Source of the DNA: Whitmania pigra
Lineage: Eukaryota; Annelida; Clitellata; Hirudinida; Haemopidae
DNA: 64,000 nucleotides
Assembly (NCBI GenBank): GCA_021613335.1
Contig: JAJTWR010000278.1
Span: 1,257,501 to 1,321,500 of the forward strand
Reading direction: 5' to 3'
The translations under genes and the position numbers were made by a program. Under the pieces are notes generated by a model that did no database searches, had not been told where the DNA came from, and worked only from the letters and a program-made list of their open reading frames with translations. Shown here piece after piece: positions 11,013 to 24,244 of the stretch. Each line of letters opens with the position of its first letter. The first letter of the stretch is position 1.

Positions 11013-13104
11013 ATGGCACATCTGGGGGAGTCTGGAATAGAGGTTTGTTTTGACTGATCTTTGTTGCCGCTATTTTTTTTAACGTGCAGATATCTTGTGT
11101 TTGGCTTTAACCAGTTAGCTATGTGGATATTATATGTTTTTCATTTTGTTACAGTATGTCTATGAAACAGATGCAACATTAGGATCTTTCCAGGTTATAG
11201 AATATAAAAATGTATTTTACCTTTTTGTTTGAATGACACATCACAAAAAGCAACTGTTTAATAAAAAGTAAACATTAATTACACTTGTTACATGATAGGT
11301 TATTGATGGAAAATCCAAACCTGATAATTCAAAAGGTATGTTTTAGTGGGTTATAATTTCATGCATTTATAATTGAATGAACTTTTTTATAGCCAGTCCT
11401 TTCAGCCAATTGACAGAATATGAATTGGTTAGCATATGATTTTGTATTTGTTTTAAGCTTTTTTAAGAAGTTGTTTTTTGATTTTATACACTTAATATGG
11501 GAAGCATGTACATATATATGCATTTTATTTTATGCTGTGATTCTACTTTCAATTTAATGCATTTATGAACAATAAAAATTTCCAACGACAATAATGTAGG
11601 CTTCACACGATGAACCAAAAGAGACTTTGCAACAAAAGTTACAAAAACTCTGGCTAGAAATCATTGAGTTTCAGGATCAAGTGAAGGCAGTCAAAGTATT
11701 TAAAATCTTTGTGTTGTACATATTTTAGTTTTGAATGTTTGTAATTTTATTAAAGGATAAGACAAAGTCAGAGGAAAATTCTCAACAGGCATTTAACGAA
11801 ACTGGGGATTTGCTAAAAAAGTTGGATTCATTGAAAGTCTTGACTGGAGATGAAACCTCAAAAATTAATCTTAGTGATCCTCAATGCACTCTGCACAAGT
11901 AAGCTTAATAAATAATAATTGATAAGATTGTTTCATTGATATTGCTTATTTATATTCAAGAAAGCTACTGGCAGAAATTGACAAGTTTAGAGGCAAGAGA
12001 GCTGAAAATGAAGTCTCAAAAGATCAAAAAATCAATTATCAACTTTTTTATCCAACCAAGGATTTTAAAGTTGATAGGATGGCAAAAGTAATTTCCTGCC
12101 CTTTGTCAACTTGCGTATCTGATTTATTCTTAGTTTTTGAATTCTTCAGATAAGTAGCTTGGAGAATAGGTTGGCTCAATTGGATCAGGCTTTGGGAAAA
12201 ATACCAGAAATTCCTGTAAGCTCATCAAACTTCCCAGATTAAAAAAAGATCATTTTAAGCTTATTTTAAAATTTAGTTGTTATTAAGTTTATTTTAATTT
12301 TTAGACACCGCTGGTTGTTGAAGCTGCCAATAAAAGTTTGTTGGTAAGTTAAATCATGGCCAAGTGAAAATGGTGAAATTATTCATGCAAGTCATTTTTC
12401 TCAGGAAACTGTTTCCAATCTTGTTAATAAGAGTAAAACTTTGGAATCTCAAAATTGGAATGATGTGGAGAATAAGGCTGGAATAGTTCTGAAGAGGATG
12501 GATCAGATAGCTGAGAAGAGAGACATTATGGAGCAGAAATCCAAAATGGACAAAGTAGATGAGCTTTGATGCTTACGTTTAGAACCGTTGAAGTTAAAGT
12601 TTTTTTTGTAAACAATCGCGTTTTATGGTGATTGCTGCTAGATTTCAGAATTGTACCACATCATGTTAAAATGGCAAAAACTTTCAAGCATGCTTCCTCA
12701 GGTTGTCGATCGACTGACAAGACTTAAATCTCTTCATGAGCAGTGTAAGTATTTAAATCTTTTGTTTGATGGTTAAACAGATATATGGCAGATATATTAC
12801 AAGTTCATCATGTGAATATTTATTGTTAAATTGTTTTTCATTAATGTCTTTAAACATTTATTCACAGCTTTGGAATTCAAGCAGCTTCTTGGACACTTGG
12901 AAGTAACTCAACAGCAGATTGGAATTCAGTTAAAAGGACATAATGACCTCCTTAAATTGGTTTAAACTTAGTTGTTTATTTAAAGATTTTATTGTTTATG
13001 AAGTTTAATGCTTGCAGGTACAAAATGACATTGCAAAGAATCTCTCAACCATCAAGTACAACTGTGAAAATATTGAGGGAAAACTTCAAAATTTCAATAA
13101 ATGA
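11013..13104 (+). CDS. DCTN2: Dynactin subunit 2 (dynamitin), 13 exons
   Basis: Dynamitin forms the shoulder of the dynactin complex, the activator of cytoplasmic dynein. Exons: 11013-11042, 11155-11193, 11299-11335, 11393-11427, 11600-11695, 11756-11898, 11961-12087, 12150-12215, 12305-12343, 12405-12554, 12642-12744, 12868-12959, 13018-13104. They join in frame to 347 residues (human about 400). The start MAHLGESGIE-YVYETDA matches the family N-terminus with its (D/Y)VYET core. KETLQQKLQKLW, INLSDPQCTLHKKLL, LENRLAQLDQALG, LPQVVDRLTRLKSLHEQ and LLGHLEVTQQQIGIQL follow in the same order as in human DCTN2. Nearly all of it is predicted coiled coil. AATAAA overlaps the stop codon (13096-13101). 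Very short exons and short introns are typical of this locus. Confidence 0.95.
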
Positions 13105-14435
13105 TTATTTATGGTGGAAGTGCTAATCATCCCACTTGTTAATCTTGAGCTTATTTAACTCAAAAATTCAAATTTTCATAATAATGACTCTTTTCCTGAT
13201 TGATTAGAAAGCAGGATTTCCAATTAAATACCTAAGTTTTTCTAGATATAATTTTTCTCTCATATCTTGTCAGTGTTTTTTTTGTTAGTCTAATGATAAA
13301 AATTGCATTGCACTGCATAGTAAACATTTTTTCAAGCTTAGACAATATTGATTGTGGTGGTGGTTTATTTTGTGGGTTCTCAAGTTGAAAATTCTGTTCA
13401 CAGACATGCTTTGTGAATGTTGTCCACTTTTGAGTGATTCAAATGCACAATGCATTATTTTGCCATTTCCATCAGCAATTTATTGCAATTCTTTTATAGG
13501 CTTAATTTGGGTACCATTTAATAAAAATCATTGATGCTGTTTATATCTAATATTGTAGCATTTTGGGATGTCTTATGATTATGTCACGAATCGTGACTCA
13601 CGATGTTATTCCCCTCTAATAACACTTATGGTAGCTGGATCATGCTGAGTTATTGTGGATTTGTTATAAAAAGCCAGGATGGTTCTCCAAAGCTGTCAGT
13701 TTGAGAGGGCTACACAAATGCCCTCTCCCAGCTGAGTTAGCTGGCCATAGCTAGAGCTTCAGCCTGTGAAGTACTGATAATATAAGTTTGCTTTATGACC
13801 ATGGTATGACATGTCACACGACATGCATATTATTGGCAGACGAGAGGATGAGAAAAGATGGAAGAGGCAATGTTTTGGCATATTTCTATGTACACATGGA
13901 TGTAAGTTTTCAAACATTTTCTCAGATTGTTCTCCCCCAATGACGTCAGCGATAAGGCGACTGTCTCAGATGACTTAACTTGGGAGATTATTTCTTCCAA
14001 ATCATCCTAGTTATGAGACGGACTTTAATCAAATAAACAAGATTATTTCAACTCGGCGGCATTTGCATAATTTATTTTCTAGGTCGGAGAGGCATTTACA
14101 CAGTAATACAACATGTTTAGCAAATAAAAAAATGATAATAAAGGGAATCTTCTGCTTTGCCAGGTGGCTCGGGAAAGCATTTATTTGTGCAAGCAAACTG
14201 TGTTTACTTATTTCTTCTCAGATTTTGTAGGGTTCAAACACGCTGAGAAATTATTCATGATTTAGGGATAAATTATGGGGATTTATTTTCACGTCCTGGT
14301 ACTCTTTATTCCCATGGATTATTAAAATAGAAGTAAAAGAATAATTACTAATAAGATTAAATACTTCTCATGCAAGCTGGAAATACATAATGATTTTAGA
14401 ACAAGAAATATAATTAATTATTGCGTGGAATCTAC
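13105..14435. other. Intergenic region without recognised gene
   Basis: Contains a less AT-rich stretch at 13560-13800 with a small CACGAATCGTG palindrome and a TATAAAAAG at about 13666, but no frame I can connect to a gene. Around 13985-14040 a short sequence ending CTTTAATCAAATAAA is shared with two other sites in the window. Confidence 0.4.
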
Positions 14436-14677
14436 CAAGGGCGGGTTTAGGGGACCCGGGGCCTCCCCGTCTTTTGGAAAATATAAGAAAAATTAAATAC
14501 ATCTACTATAAAATAAAAATTAATACAACATAAATTAAAAGTTATAAAATGTATCTTAACTTAATATTTTTAACAATTGTGTCAGTAATTTACAATTTCT
14601 TTCGACGAATGTTTTAGTAGCTGTGCCCCCTAATTCCGCCCACCATTTTCAGTAAGTGGCCCCTAGATCCACGCTTG
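14436..14677. mobile_element. hAT-type MITE (242 bp)
   Basis: Left end CAAGGGCGGGTTTAGGGG; right end, read inward on the other strand, CAAGCGTGGATCTAGGGG. Flanking octamers are GAATCTAC (14428-14435) and GAATCGAC (14678-14685), seven of eight bases identical. The 8-bp duplication and terminal CA(A/G)GG type place it with hAT. It has no coding capacity. Confidence 0.75.
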
Positions 14678-15631
14678 GAATCGACATCATTGAATTATTA
14701 GGATTATTTATGAGAACACGCATCGGTATAAAGCAATGAAAATATTTTCAACTAAATATTCTAGATTTAGAAACCTAAATTTTTCGTAACTCATCTTAAT
14801 AATTAGAGAACTTATACTTTCTTATTAGTTAGTTTTAAATTGAAATTTTTTGGTTGGTTAAGTTAAACTCTTTTTGACCGCCATTTCATTGATATCATGC
14901 GGCTACAAGTATGTAGGAATATAACCCGAGCTGTATATGTAGCTGGCTTAAATTATTCAAAAGTTGTCAACGACAATTATTCATCTTTTTAAAAGTTATT
15001 AAACACGGTTCTTAGTAAATTCCTATAATTATTGGAATTCTATCGTATGGTTTTTACTGTAAAGAATACCGCAGATACAAAAATAAGCTATTATCTAAAA
15101 GGGAAGACTAAGTAGATTTAAAATATAAAGAAAACGTGTTGTCTAATTTCATTGCTTAAATCATTTTCCTACGAGATCATATCGGGTCATAGTGGCGACG
15201 CCACGATTCGAATTGACATTTATCTCACAATAAACATAAAAATATTTTTAAAAGGCTTTTTAAAAACATAGAATTAGAAATTTTTAACGTGTTTTCATGT
15301 CGTACCTCATCTACACACGGGCACGATAGCAATAATTTAATAATATTTTAAAAAGACCACAAAAAAATAGGCGTGGTTTCTTTGTTGTACAACTACGGTG
15401 TATAACTGGTCAGATGTCCAGCGCTGTGGGACCGATCAATAGACTTGTCTCTTGGTCATGCAGACTTTAGCACAATTTTCTGCATGCCCTTGTTCTTTTG
15501 TTTCAAATACTCTATTAAAAATTTTTAAGAACCAAATAATGAACAACATAAATTATTTCGCTCAAAGAAACAAAAAAAAAACATATTTCCCTAAAAGTTA
15601 GGCAATCCAAATTTCTAAAACAGTAAAGAAA

Positions 15632-16121
15632 TCATTGTTCAAGCTGTGCGGGCAAAAAGGCTGGAATGGTCTCTGTGGGGATAGCCAGGCAAATATCTGA
15701 GTATTCAGAGAGGGTAATAAAGCACGGAGAAGAAACGTTTAGGTTTCTCGGATGACCCATTTTCCTCCTGGAAGGTGTGTCGGTGCAAGTTGTTAGCCTT
15801 AGTAAATCTTGCAAGAATGTATTAAAGCCCACCTCCCAGCTCAAGTCTGGTCGTTTATCCAAATCATCTCAACAACAGGCTTTAATCAAATAAATATTTC
15901 ACTCAAGTAATAGCGAAAAAGAGCTCAAAGAGGCGAAGTGCACTTAGAAGGAGAGGATGACGCTTAGCTAAATAATGTGGAAACATTAATGTTTCGTAAA
16001 CATGTGTAACTCTGAAGAGCAGTATGTCATTGCCCAAAGTATCTGATGATGTTCCAAAATGCTTCCACCAAATGACAGAATTTGTGAAACTTGGGTTCTG
16101 ATGTGGAACAAACTTTTGCAT
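15632..16121 (-). other. Two unassigned open frames, possibly repeat-derived
   Basis: Two minus-strand frames (15903-16121 and 15632-15862) are longer than expected in this AT-rich background and lie on either side of a CTTTAATCAAATAAA-type tail at about 15880-15896. I do not recognise either product. They might be decayed retroelement sequence or chance frames; there is no splice or promoter evidence to call a gene. Confidence 0.2.
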
Positions 16122-16558
16122 TAGAACAGTTTTTAAATTTCTTATATGTCATTCCCCGACTTAGCCCGACTTGTTTGACGACCCTATGGGTTTAGCCGGG
16201 ATCTAGTCGGCATCGGAAAAGTTCAGGAATTTTGATCAATGAATAAATTTCATGCTGGATAGATCAATTTAAAAGTTCTACATTATTATCGACCCGATGG
16301 AGCGAAAAATTAGACTTTGCTGAATAATTAGGAAATTATAAGTTTTGTTTGCCAAATAATTAACTTCAACGTTATTTGCTAACCTCCAAAAACTTAAATC
16401 TTTTAATCACAAAAGTCCTAATGTGTTTCCACATTTAAATAAATAAAGAAGCATTCATTTAGGTTCTTTCCTTCAGAAATTTATTTAAAATTTAATTTGA
16501 ATAACACTTTTTAAAATTAAAAAAAAATCATCTAGATAAAAATTAAAAATTCAAGCAA

Positions 16559-16734
16559 CAGGGGCGTCATTTGGGGGGCAACGGCCTTCTGACTTTAAAT
16601 TAGACTCAATAAATGTCATATTTTACGAGTTTGCCCCCTGAATTTTGGTTAGAAGCAAAAGTAGGTCATCTCCAAGTTATGCGAGGATTTCCCCCTACCT
16701 CCCCAAATGGAAAAAAAATGAAGTGACGTTCCTG
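16559..16734. mobile_element. Probable hAT-type MITE (176 bp)
   Basis: Left end CAGGGGCGTCATTTGGGGGG; right end read inward CAGGAACGTCACTTC, then a CCATTTGGGG word. Flanking octamers TCAAGCAA and TAAGGCAG agree at five of eight positions, consistent with an old duplication but not proof. No frame inside. Confidence 0.5.
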
Positions 16735-17529
16735 TAAGGCAGCAATGTTGATTTATGATGACTACTAAGTAAATTTTAGTTATTATTTCAATGGTGCTTC
16801 CCATTTTCGACTGATAAAAAGTTGTTTTCTATCGTATTTCTGAGTTTTTTTGTTAACTATTGTCAACTAGTTATTAATAGCATTAGTGTGGATAATAACA
16901 GTAATAGCTTAATAGCAACAATAAGGAAAAAATTTTAGAATCTATTTTCGTTTTCAGGATCAAAACGTCATCAACGATTTTATACTCAAATCTTCACATT
17001 TCAACATCAAAAGGAGTTCGACTCTGAATAAAAGTTAAAAAAATCTGGTTTGGAATGGATTTGAGTTTAGCCCAGGAAGCAACACGAATAAATTCAAATA
17101 ATTCAGTTCAATAATAAAATTTTAAGGTAATTGTTTTGTTTTCAGTACCAGATATATGTTTCCACTCTAAAATTTATAGTAGTTTTGTATTTAATTGGAT
17201 AGCGATGATCGATGTTGAGTAATTTCAGCCTCCGACAAATTAATTAATGGACAAATAACTAAACTTAGCAAGAGCGGCTTCTTACGCAAGTTTTCATCGT
17301 GAGAGTTCAGATGTTTAATGCGGTGTTGTGCAACCAAGCGAGAGCAAACAACGACGATAACAAACATTGTTGGATAACAATCATTTTATTTGCATCTCCT
17401 GTCATCCATTGCGAGCTGATTTTCCAATAATCATTTATGCAATCTTTGGCTGGCATAATCTGCATGCCTCTTATCGCATTGGTCTCGTAAGTCTTTCTAG
17501 TCGAATGCGCTTCGAACTCGGACTGAAGA

Positions 17530-17750
17530 TATAAATACGGGTTGGTTGCAACTTGATATCTCGTCCGAGTCGAGTATCTCACAGCAGCTGATATCTTCAG
17601 ACATTTTTTCACAGGTGGCCTGCTTTAAATCTAAACTTAGAGCGTGAACTAATTCATTCGTCATTTATTCCTTAATTTCATTGTACAAAGCTATCAAAAT
17701 TATTTGTGCTAATACTGACCTTTTTGTTTAAAACGTTTCAGTTTTTAATA
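17530..17750 (+). promoter_or_regulatory. Putative TATA promoter and 5' UTR of carbonic anhydrase
   Basis: TATAAATA at 17530-17537 would place a start site near 17560. A splice donor ACAG|GTGGCC at 17614/17615 and an acceptor TTTCAG ending at 17741 would join a non-coding first exon to the coding exon, whose ATG lies ten bases after the acceptor. This is inferred from signal spacing only. Confidence 0.45.
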
Positions 17751-19354
17751 ATGGCCAATTGGGGATACACCAAAGAAAACGGTGAGTCATGTGACGTGTC
17801 CCGTTATTTAAGCCCGCGTGATAATTAATTGTTGTATGATTTAAATATTTAATAATTTTATTAATTTAACTAAAAATGTTTCATAAATGATGCCTGGAAT
17901 GTAATGGTAACGATTGCTCGCGGCATCTAAGCTTTTTGAACTTTATGACTGAAACAGCTGCGTGATTGTATCTCTTTATAAAGCCTTCAATTACTCCCTT
18001 AAGCTGCTTTTCAGGCAAAACAAGTGTTTGATTGTTCGAGGTGCTTTTTGATTCCTGCAGGTCCTCACAAGTGGGGGGAGGTTGCACCTGCCGCACGAGG
18101 TCTTCACCAGTCACCGGTGAACATAGAAACTGACAAGATCGACAAATGCTCTTTCTCTCAACCTCTCAACTTCGTCTACATTCCTTCAAGTTGCAAGAAA
18201 ATCCTCAACAACGGACATACTATCCAGGTGGTCATCGATGGCAAGAATTCTTGTGAGTTGCTTTTATTTATGTTACATTTCACCTGTCGTCAACATGTGT
18301 GAGAAAGATTAATGCATTTTGCTGAATTATAATTGTTCGACAAATAAATTTTTACGATGATGATGATGATGCAGAATGTTTTTGCTGCAGAATGTGGCAA
18401 ACATTGATTTTATCGACGTCCTACCATTTAACACAACGATGATGATAATGATGTCGATGACTACCACGATGATAATGATTACGAAATGTTGACAGATCAC
18501 ATTACCAAATAAAGCGTGTTTCTTTTATTAATGTTACCGACAGCATACGTAATAAGTCTGCTTGATTCGCCGAGTCAAATTCAAGTTGAAAATAACTTAA
18601 TTAATTACCAATCAACCGGAACTGATTGCTCAATTAACAACTAATTAATTAAGGGCAATAATAGATTCGCACGCATTATCATTGAGGTGTTTGACTGACT
18701 CCATTGTACAATTATCAAGTGTTTGAGGGCGGACCCTTGTGCCACCGCTACAAAGCAGCACAATTCCATTTCCATTGGGGCAGAAACAGCAGCAGTGGTT
18801 CTGAACACCAAGTTGATGGAAAATACTTTGCAGCTGAGGTTGATTTTGTGCTTCCTGTTATTGATTTATTTTATTATGTATTATAATTAGCTTGAATATA
18901 TTATGTTGTAACCATCATCATTATCATCATCGTGGTCGTCTCAGCCACCATCATCACCTCCTGAGATTAATCTCATTCGACGTGTTATCATTAATGCAAT
19001 TAACTTGAATATATTATATTGTAATGACAAAAAAACACTACCACCATCATCATCATCATCATCTCTTGATGTTGCACTTCAGCTGCACATAGTCCATTGG
19101 AACTCCGATTTGTGTGCCAGTGTTGAAGAAGCTGCAAAATCTGCCACTGGTCTTGCTGTGTTAACAGTTCTCATACAGGTGAGTTGTTTGCGAGTTACTC
19201 TTTGAGAATACCTTTGTTTTATGATTAGAGTTCATGTAAAACTGAAGAGTGAATCGAACTTGATCTCAAATGTAATCATCTGATGATTACGAAAGCACAA
19301 TCCATGCGAACCCAAACATGCGTCAAAAGACCATTGGTTTGATGCAATGATGAC

Positions 19355-19401
<47 letters not shown>

Positions 19402-22400
19402 CGATGACGACGATGACGATGATGACGATGATGACGATGACGATGATGATGGGGGCGACGACGATGAAGCTCGTGTATTTGTTTTCATCGTAATCATTGC
19501 GAATTGGGTCAAAGTTCATTGAACGAAGGAACGACAGTGTTTGATAAATATTTCCATCGCAAGAAAAGTTAGTATGTTGTAGAATGTGACAGCAAAAAGT
19601 CAATGCACCTTGAACTTAACTTTGAATAAATGTAATTTAAGATCTTATTCTTTTAATATCCTAAATAACTTCATTAAGTATAGCATTTTCCACTGATTTC
19701 TGCTCGTATGTTTGATGCAATATATTTTGAATATATAGTTAATAGAATACAAATTGATGACCTTGAAATTATGAACTTGACAGTCTGGAAGCCACCATGG
19801 TGAGATTGAGAAGGTGACCTCCATCCTCCCCAAGGTCAACTTCAAGGGTGAGAGTGTCGATCTGAAAGACGGATTGGATATTGCTGCCCTGCTGCCCAGT
19901 GAGTTTATTAAAATCATCGTCATTTTCATCACCATTATCATCATCATCATCATCATCATCATCAGTATGAAAGCCATGGTATCACCACATGTCCATCGTT
20001 AATGGCTAGCAATTTCTGATTGATATCCCTGCTTTATAGATAACTATTGTTTATCTGCAATATCCTTCGCAATTTGAGCCTCTACGTTGCATCAACACAA
20101 ACAATATGCAAATTTCATGCAAAGTTATGCATAATTAGGCACATACAACCTCGAGGAAATACTTCAACAAGTATTTTTCATTTCAGTGCATTTATTTCTT
20201 GGCGTTAATGATATGCAAAGTTCAGTCGTTCTTTCAATTGTTTCTCTTATCACAAACGTAAGTGGGACGATTGCAATTATTAGCTCGTGAACTTTGAACT
20301 TGCGAAAGGTACTTTAGAGCTCTAATTGCGCGAAAGCCCTCTAAAAGCACTCAAATTATCTAAACTTTTTTCCTTAAAAACCTCATGGTATAAAATAATT
20401 GGTCAGCTTAATGATGTCACTTTTTGTAGGAGATTTTGTCAGAAATTAAGGGGCTTTAATATCGAAATAAAGTTGATTTCATGTGACAATTATAAACATA
20501 TTATAAAATTAATCTAAACCTCAAACAGAAAAAAGAGATTACTGGACTTATTGTGGTTCTCTGACAACACCTCCTTGCTATGAGTCTGCCAGATTTATCA
20601 TCTTCAAGGAACCAATTCAAGTTTCCGAAAGTCAGGTGAGTATCCCGGCGACCTCTGCTTGTATTTATTGTTGATCTTCCCCTAACTTTATCTTGTCCTT
20701 GAATTAACGAAGTGCTACTTGTTCTTGATCCTATTGGCTGATTGGCCAAGCAATGTTTAATTACACAGGTGTGAGTTCTTCTAATGCAAGTATTTTATGA
20801 AAAGAAATTTTTTTGGGCATATACTGACATATTCGCGTGCACTGAAATACTGATCTAGTCCCATTATGATACATTAGTGAAGAATTAGATTGATTTTCGA
20901 GTTAATTAATTTAAATAAATTGCTATTAATTCAATTAAAATTTTAAACAAATTGAAACCTGCTGAATCCCTTGCGCTGAATGCTAAGCGAGTTTAAATGC
21001 AACTTCTTAGGTGCGAGTCGACGTTTATGTAATTAGAAGTTGTGTTGTATTATGTGATTAGACCGTGGTGAAAAATAATAGAATCATGATGACAAATTGT
21101 TTATTTCTGACTATTATTGACTTAGTGCTTATAATAAACTACTCATTAACATTTATAATTATTGTTGCTTTAGTAATGTTACTAAACTTTACAAATTAAG
21201 CAAGAATAAATATTCTTAAAAATTAAACTTGGTATAAATAATATAAATGTAAATAGTTATTATCTGGTAAGTGTTACCTAGTTAAAATTTAAAAAAATTT
21301 AAAAAAGTTCACACAATGGATAAATTTTGCAAATACATGAAACCTTAATGAGCTAGCTCATTTAAAACAATTTTTAGCCATCCTTAGGGTGTTTAGAATA
21401 TAATCTGTTAGATCATAAATAGATGCTAATTTTAAATGTAGATATTAGAGACGAATGCTTACAGAATGTTATTTTTTTTTAAATTGTGTTAGTTTGCCAT
21501 AATGTTTTGAGTTAATGTTATAGAGCAGTTTGTGTTATCAAGGTAAGGCTTGAATTTAGCTTTGAGTTCCTTTCCAAGAAATCTAAAACCGATCAAAGCA
21601 ACACTTGTTCAACGAATTCCATTGAAAGAATGTAGGCAAATAAAAATATGACAAGCAAGCCATTGGAGCAGTACCAAGTTAGAGTTTCCAGAAGCTGCAT
21701 TAGCAGATAAATAGTAGAATGGAATGAAATGGTTGCATACAGACAGATTCCCTGTATAGTTTTATTACAAACATTCCACCCAATATATCCAAATACCACT
21801 TAATATGGATTGCAGCTGATTTGAGCAAAGTCTGGATCAATTATTTTCAGCTATTGTTACAGCCAAACTTTTCGAGTTATTTTTCATATGGAGGACTATC
21901 TCTCCGTACCACATCGCCAAATCTATCGAATCGATTTTTACAAAAATCTGGAAAATCGCCGGATATTCTATTGAAAATATCTGGTTAGTTGCAAAGAGAC
22001 GCAACCCAGAAAGTCAACCTAAAAAGACGACCTTTAGCTTGAAATTACTAATTAAAAACTATGTTGCTATTACGTTTTATATTATAAAAACAATGATTTT
22101 CTCGACCCCGAAATATGCTCTAAACTTATTGAATTGATAGCAACGCATTGAACAACGTTTTATGATATGGGAGTCAAAAATTAGCAACGCTGCAAATGTT
22201 TCATTTGAAAGCCAAACGCACTAGATTTTGTTGTGATTTCAATGTTTTTCACACCATTGCATTATTGCAATTATAACAATATAACCATGTAATTCCGAAT
22301 CCCAACTAATTGAAAATTGAGATAAATAAACTTAATAATTGCCTTCCAGCTTCAAGCTTTAAGAGAACTGCACTCCCATTCGCGGGATTGTTGCACTACA

Positions 22401-22484
22401 AGCGATGAATTCGGAGGGAAGATCCTGCAAAACTTCCGCCCTGTGAACCCGCTCAATGACAGGAAAATCTTCAGTTCCTGCTGA
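17751..22484 (+). CDS. Alpha-carbonic anhydrase (7 coding exons)
   Basis: Zinc enzyme catalysing reversible hydration of CO2. Exons: 17751-17781, 18061-18252, 18720-18838, 19083-19178, 19784-19898, 20529-20635, 22350-22484, joining to 264 residues, the usual length of cytosolic vertebrate-type enzymes (about 260). Start [17 protein letters not shown]. The zinc-binding histidines are in QFHFHWG and [15 protein letters not shown] supplies the catalytic Glu, NNGHTIQV the proton-shuttle His, and SLTTPPC the conserved Thr and substrate-pocket loop. QSPVNI and [11 protein letters not shown] are also canonical. There is no signal peptide and no C-terminal membrane segment, so a cytosolic CA1/2/3/7-like enzyme is likely, though the exact paralogue cannot be assigned. 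Exon 3 uses a weak ATCAAG acceptor. Introns contain GAT-type microsatellites. Confidence 0.95.
19344..19453. repeat. (GAT/GAC)n microsatellite in carbonic anhydrase intron
   Basis: About 110 bp of mostly GAT repeats with interspersed GAC. Open frames across it on the minus strand read as poly-Ser or poly-Ile and are not genes. Confidence 0.9.
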
Positions 22485-23355
22485 CTGGCATCTGCATCAT
22501 CGAGATTTTATAACTTGATTTATTAGTTTGAGATTATTAGATTCGTTGAATGATGAACTCCTTAAAAACATCTTTAGTTTAATCATCTAATTTTATGAAA
22601 AAAAAAGCTACAACGAAAATCTTTTGTGTTTTCGGTTCTCGCTTTTGGCTAGAACTATTTTAGTAAATAATAACACTCTAGTGCAATCTTGTCAACGCAA
22701 CGAATCGTCATTGCTTTGTAGCCACAGTGACGTGGCTGTTATAATTAATAATTCGACAAGCTATGGGGATAAAATGTCAAAAACATAGGAGGCTATTTGA
22801 CAATCCAGGGGAAGGAATTTATCTGTTGACGTCAGCAGCATTATGTTTTATGAAAAAAATCTAAATTTTTAAAACGTTGCTTAGTCCTTCAGTTCAACAG
22901 TCACGGAATTTCAAAATCTGTAACCCTTGCTTCAGTAGCAGGGCGGGTAATTTTTTAGGAGCCTTATCCGGGTTTTCAAATATTGAAATTTTACAGACGT
23001 GAGTTTTTGCTTTTCCATTACCAAACTAGAAGCCAGAAATGATGGAAATGATAAATCCGAGAATCCGTGGGCTTGCAACGATAAAAATTAAATGATTAAA
23101 TGGGACATTTAGTCAAAAATTTGTTAAATTTAATTATATAGTAAGCCCTAAAGTGCTTTTCTAAGAATATTAGGCAAGAAAAATTAATAATTGAAACGCT
23201 TGTAACCTGCTAGAACGAATTGAAAAATGATGAGAATCAAATAAGTGAGGAGGATTAAGAGAAAATGGATAATTATTAAAATCTAGCGAAATCATTCCAA
23301 GCAAGATGATTTCAATAACGACGATGATGGTGATGATGATGACGACGACGATGAC

Positions 23356-23394
<39 letters not shown>

Positions 23395-24156
23395 AATAAT
23401 AATAATAATAATAATAATAATTCAACTTAGACAATGATTTTCTCGTTTTCGATTGATAAGATTGATGAAAATTTTCTCAGAGACAAATCATCAAAAGGAT
23501 GAAGTCATGATCGATGTCCAACTTCTTATTTTGAGAGAATTTCGAAAGTTTGGAACAGCAGTAAAACAATCAAAACAGGATTGGAAAGTGGCAGTTTCGG
23601 AGAGCTTCTACAAGATGGCTACGGAATGAAATCATTTACCAAGGGAGTTAGAATGTGTGAGTGGACTTGAGCTGCTGTTCCGAGAATTCATTCCAACCAA
23701 TACGTCAAATGCATGATGGTCCGAGCCGCTGCACCGCGTTGCAGGCTTAGAGCCTTGAGATATGGAACCGCAGTCTTCCGGAGAAGGCGATGAGGGTTGT
23801 CGATCCGTAGAGTTGGTGGGAATTATCCAGAAATTAAAAAAAAAAGTATGGCACAAGACACGAGAGGCTTTATGTTATTACGAGATAAAAAAGAGGCTAC
23901 AAAACAAAAATAGAGCCCAGAATCCCTTCATAACTGGGATTTAAAATACCAGATTTATGTGCTCGGAAAAGTGACCCCTATATTGTGTGAGACGTAGCCG
24001 TCAGATGACTACCATCTATTTAAGGTGCACTACAACAAAGTCTTGAGAAATGACACGCAAGATATCTATGCTTGAAAGCAGAGAATTACTTTAGTTCACT
24101 CAGAGATTGATGCTTGCGCGTACGTGTATTAACGCCCATTTCATAACTAGGTGATT
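22485..24156. other. Intergenic region downstream of carbonic anhydrase
   Basis: Holds a compound microsatellite (next entry) and a less AT-rich block at about 23630-23830 that I cannot assign. No exon with family similarity was seen on either strand. Confidence 0.4.
23318..23421. repeat. Compound (GAT)n/(AAT)n microsatellite
   Basis: Runs of GAT/GAC units pass directly into about nine AAT units. Confidence 0.9.
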
Positions 24157-24244
24157 AGGTCTACGGCACTCGCTATTTCCAGGTGGTCACCCAGAAGTAC
24201 TAACTGGGCTTGGCGTTGCTTAACATCGGTGATCGAACGAGAAC
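24157..24244 (-). pseudogene. 5'-truncated 5S rRNA-like sequence
   Basis: On the minus strand the sequence contains, in order, CGATCACCGATGTTAAGCAA, a GCCCAGTTAGTACTT block, GGGTGACCACCTGG and GTGCCGTAGACC. These correspond to the internal control region and 3' half of eukaryotic 5S rRNA (GATC..AAGTTAAGC, TTAGTACTT, GGGAGACC.CCTGG and a closing CTGTAGGC stem). The first roughly 35 bases of the gene, including the 5' half of the closing stem, are missing, so a functional 5S RNA is unlikely. It may be a dead 5S copy or part of a 5S-derived SINE. Confidence 0.7.

Noticed and set aside
19232..19603. Minus-strand frames rich in Ser or Ile in carbonic anhydrase intron
   Set aside because: Produced by translating the GAT/GAC microsatellite; no family similarity.
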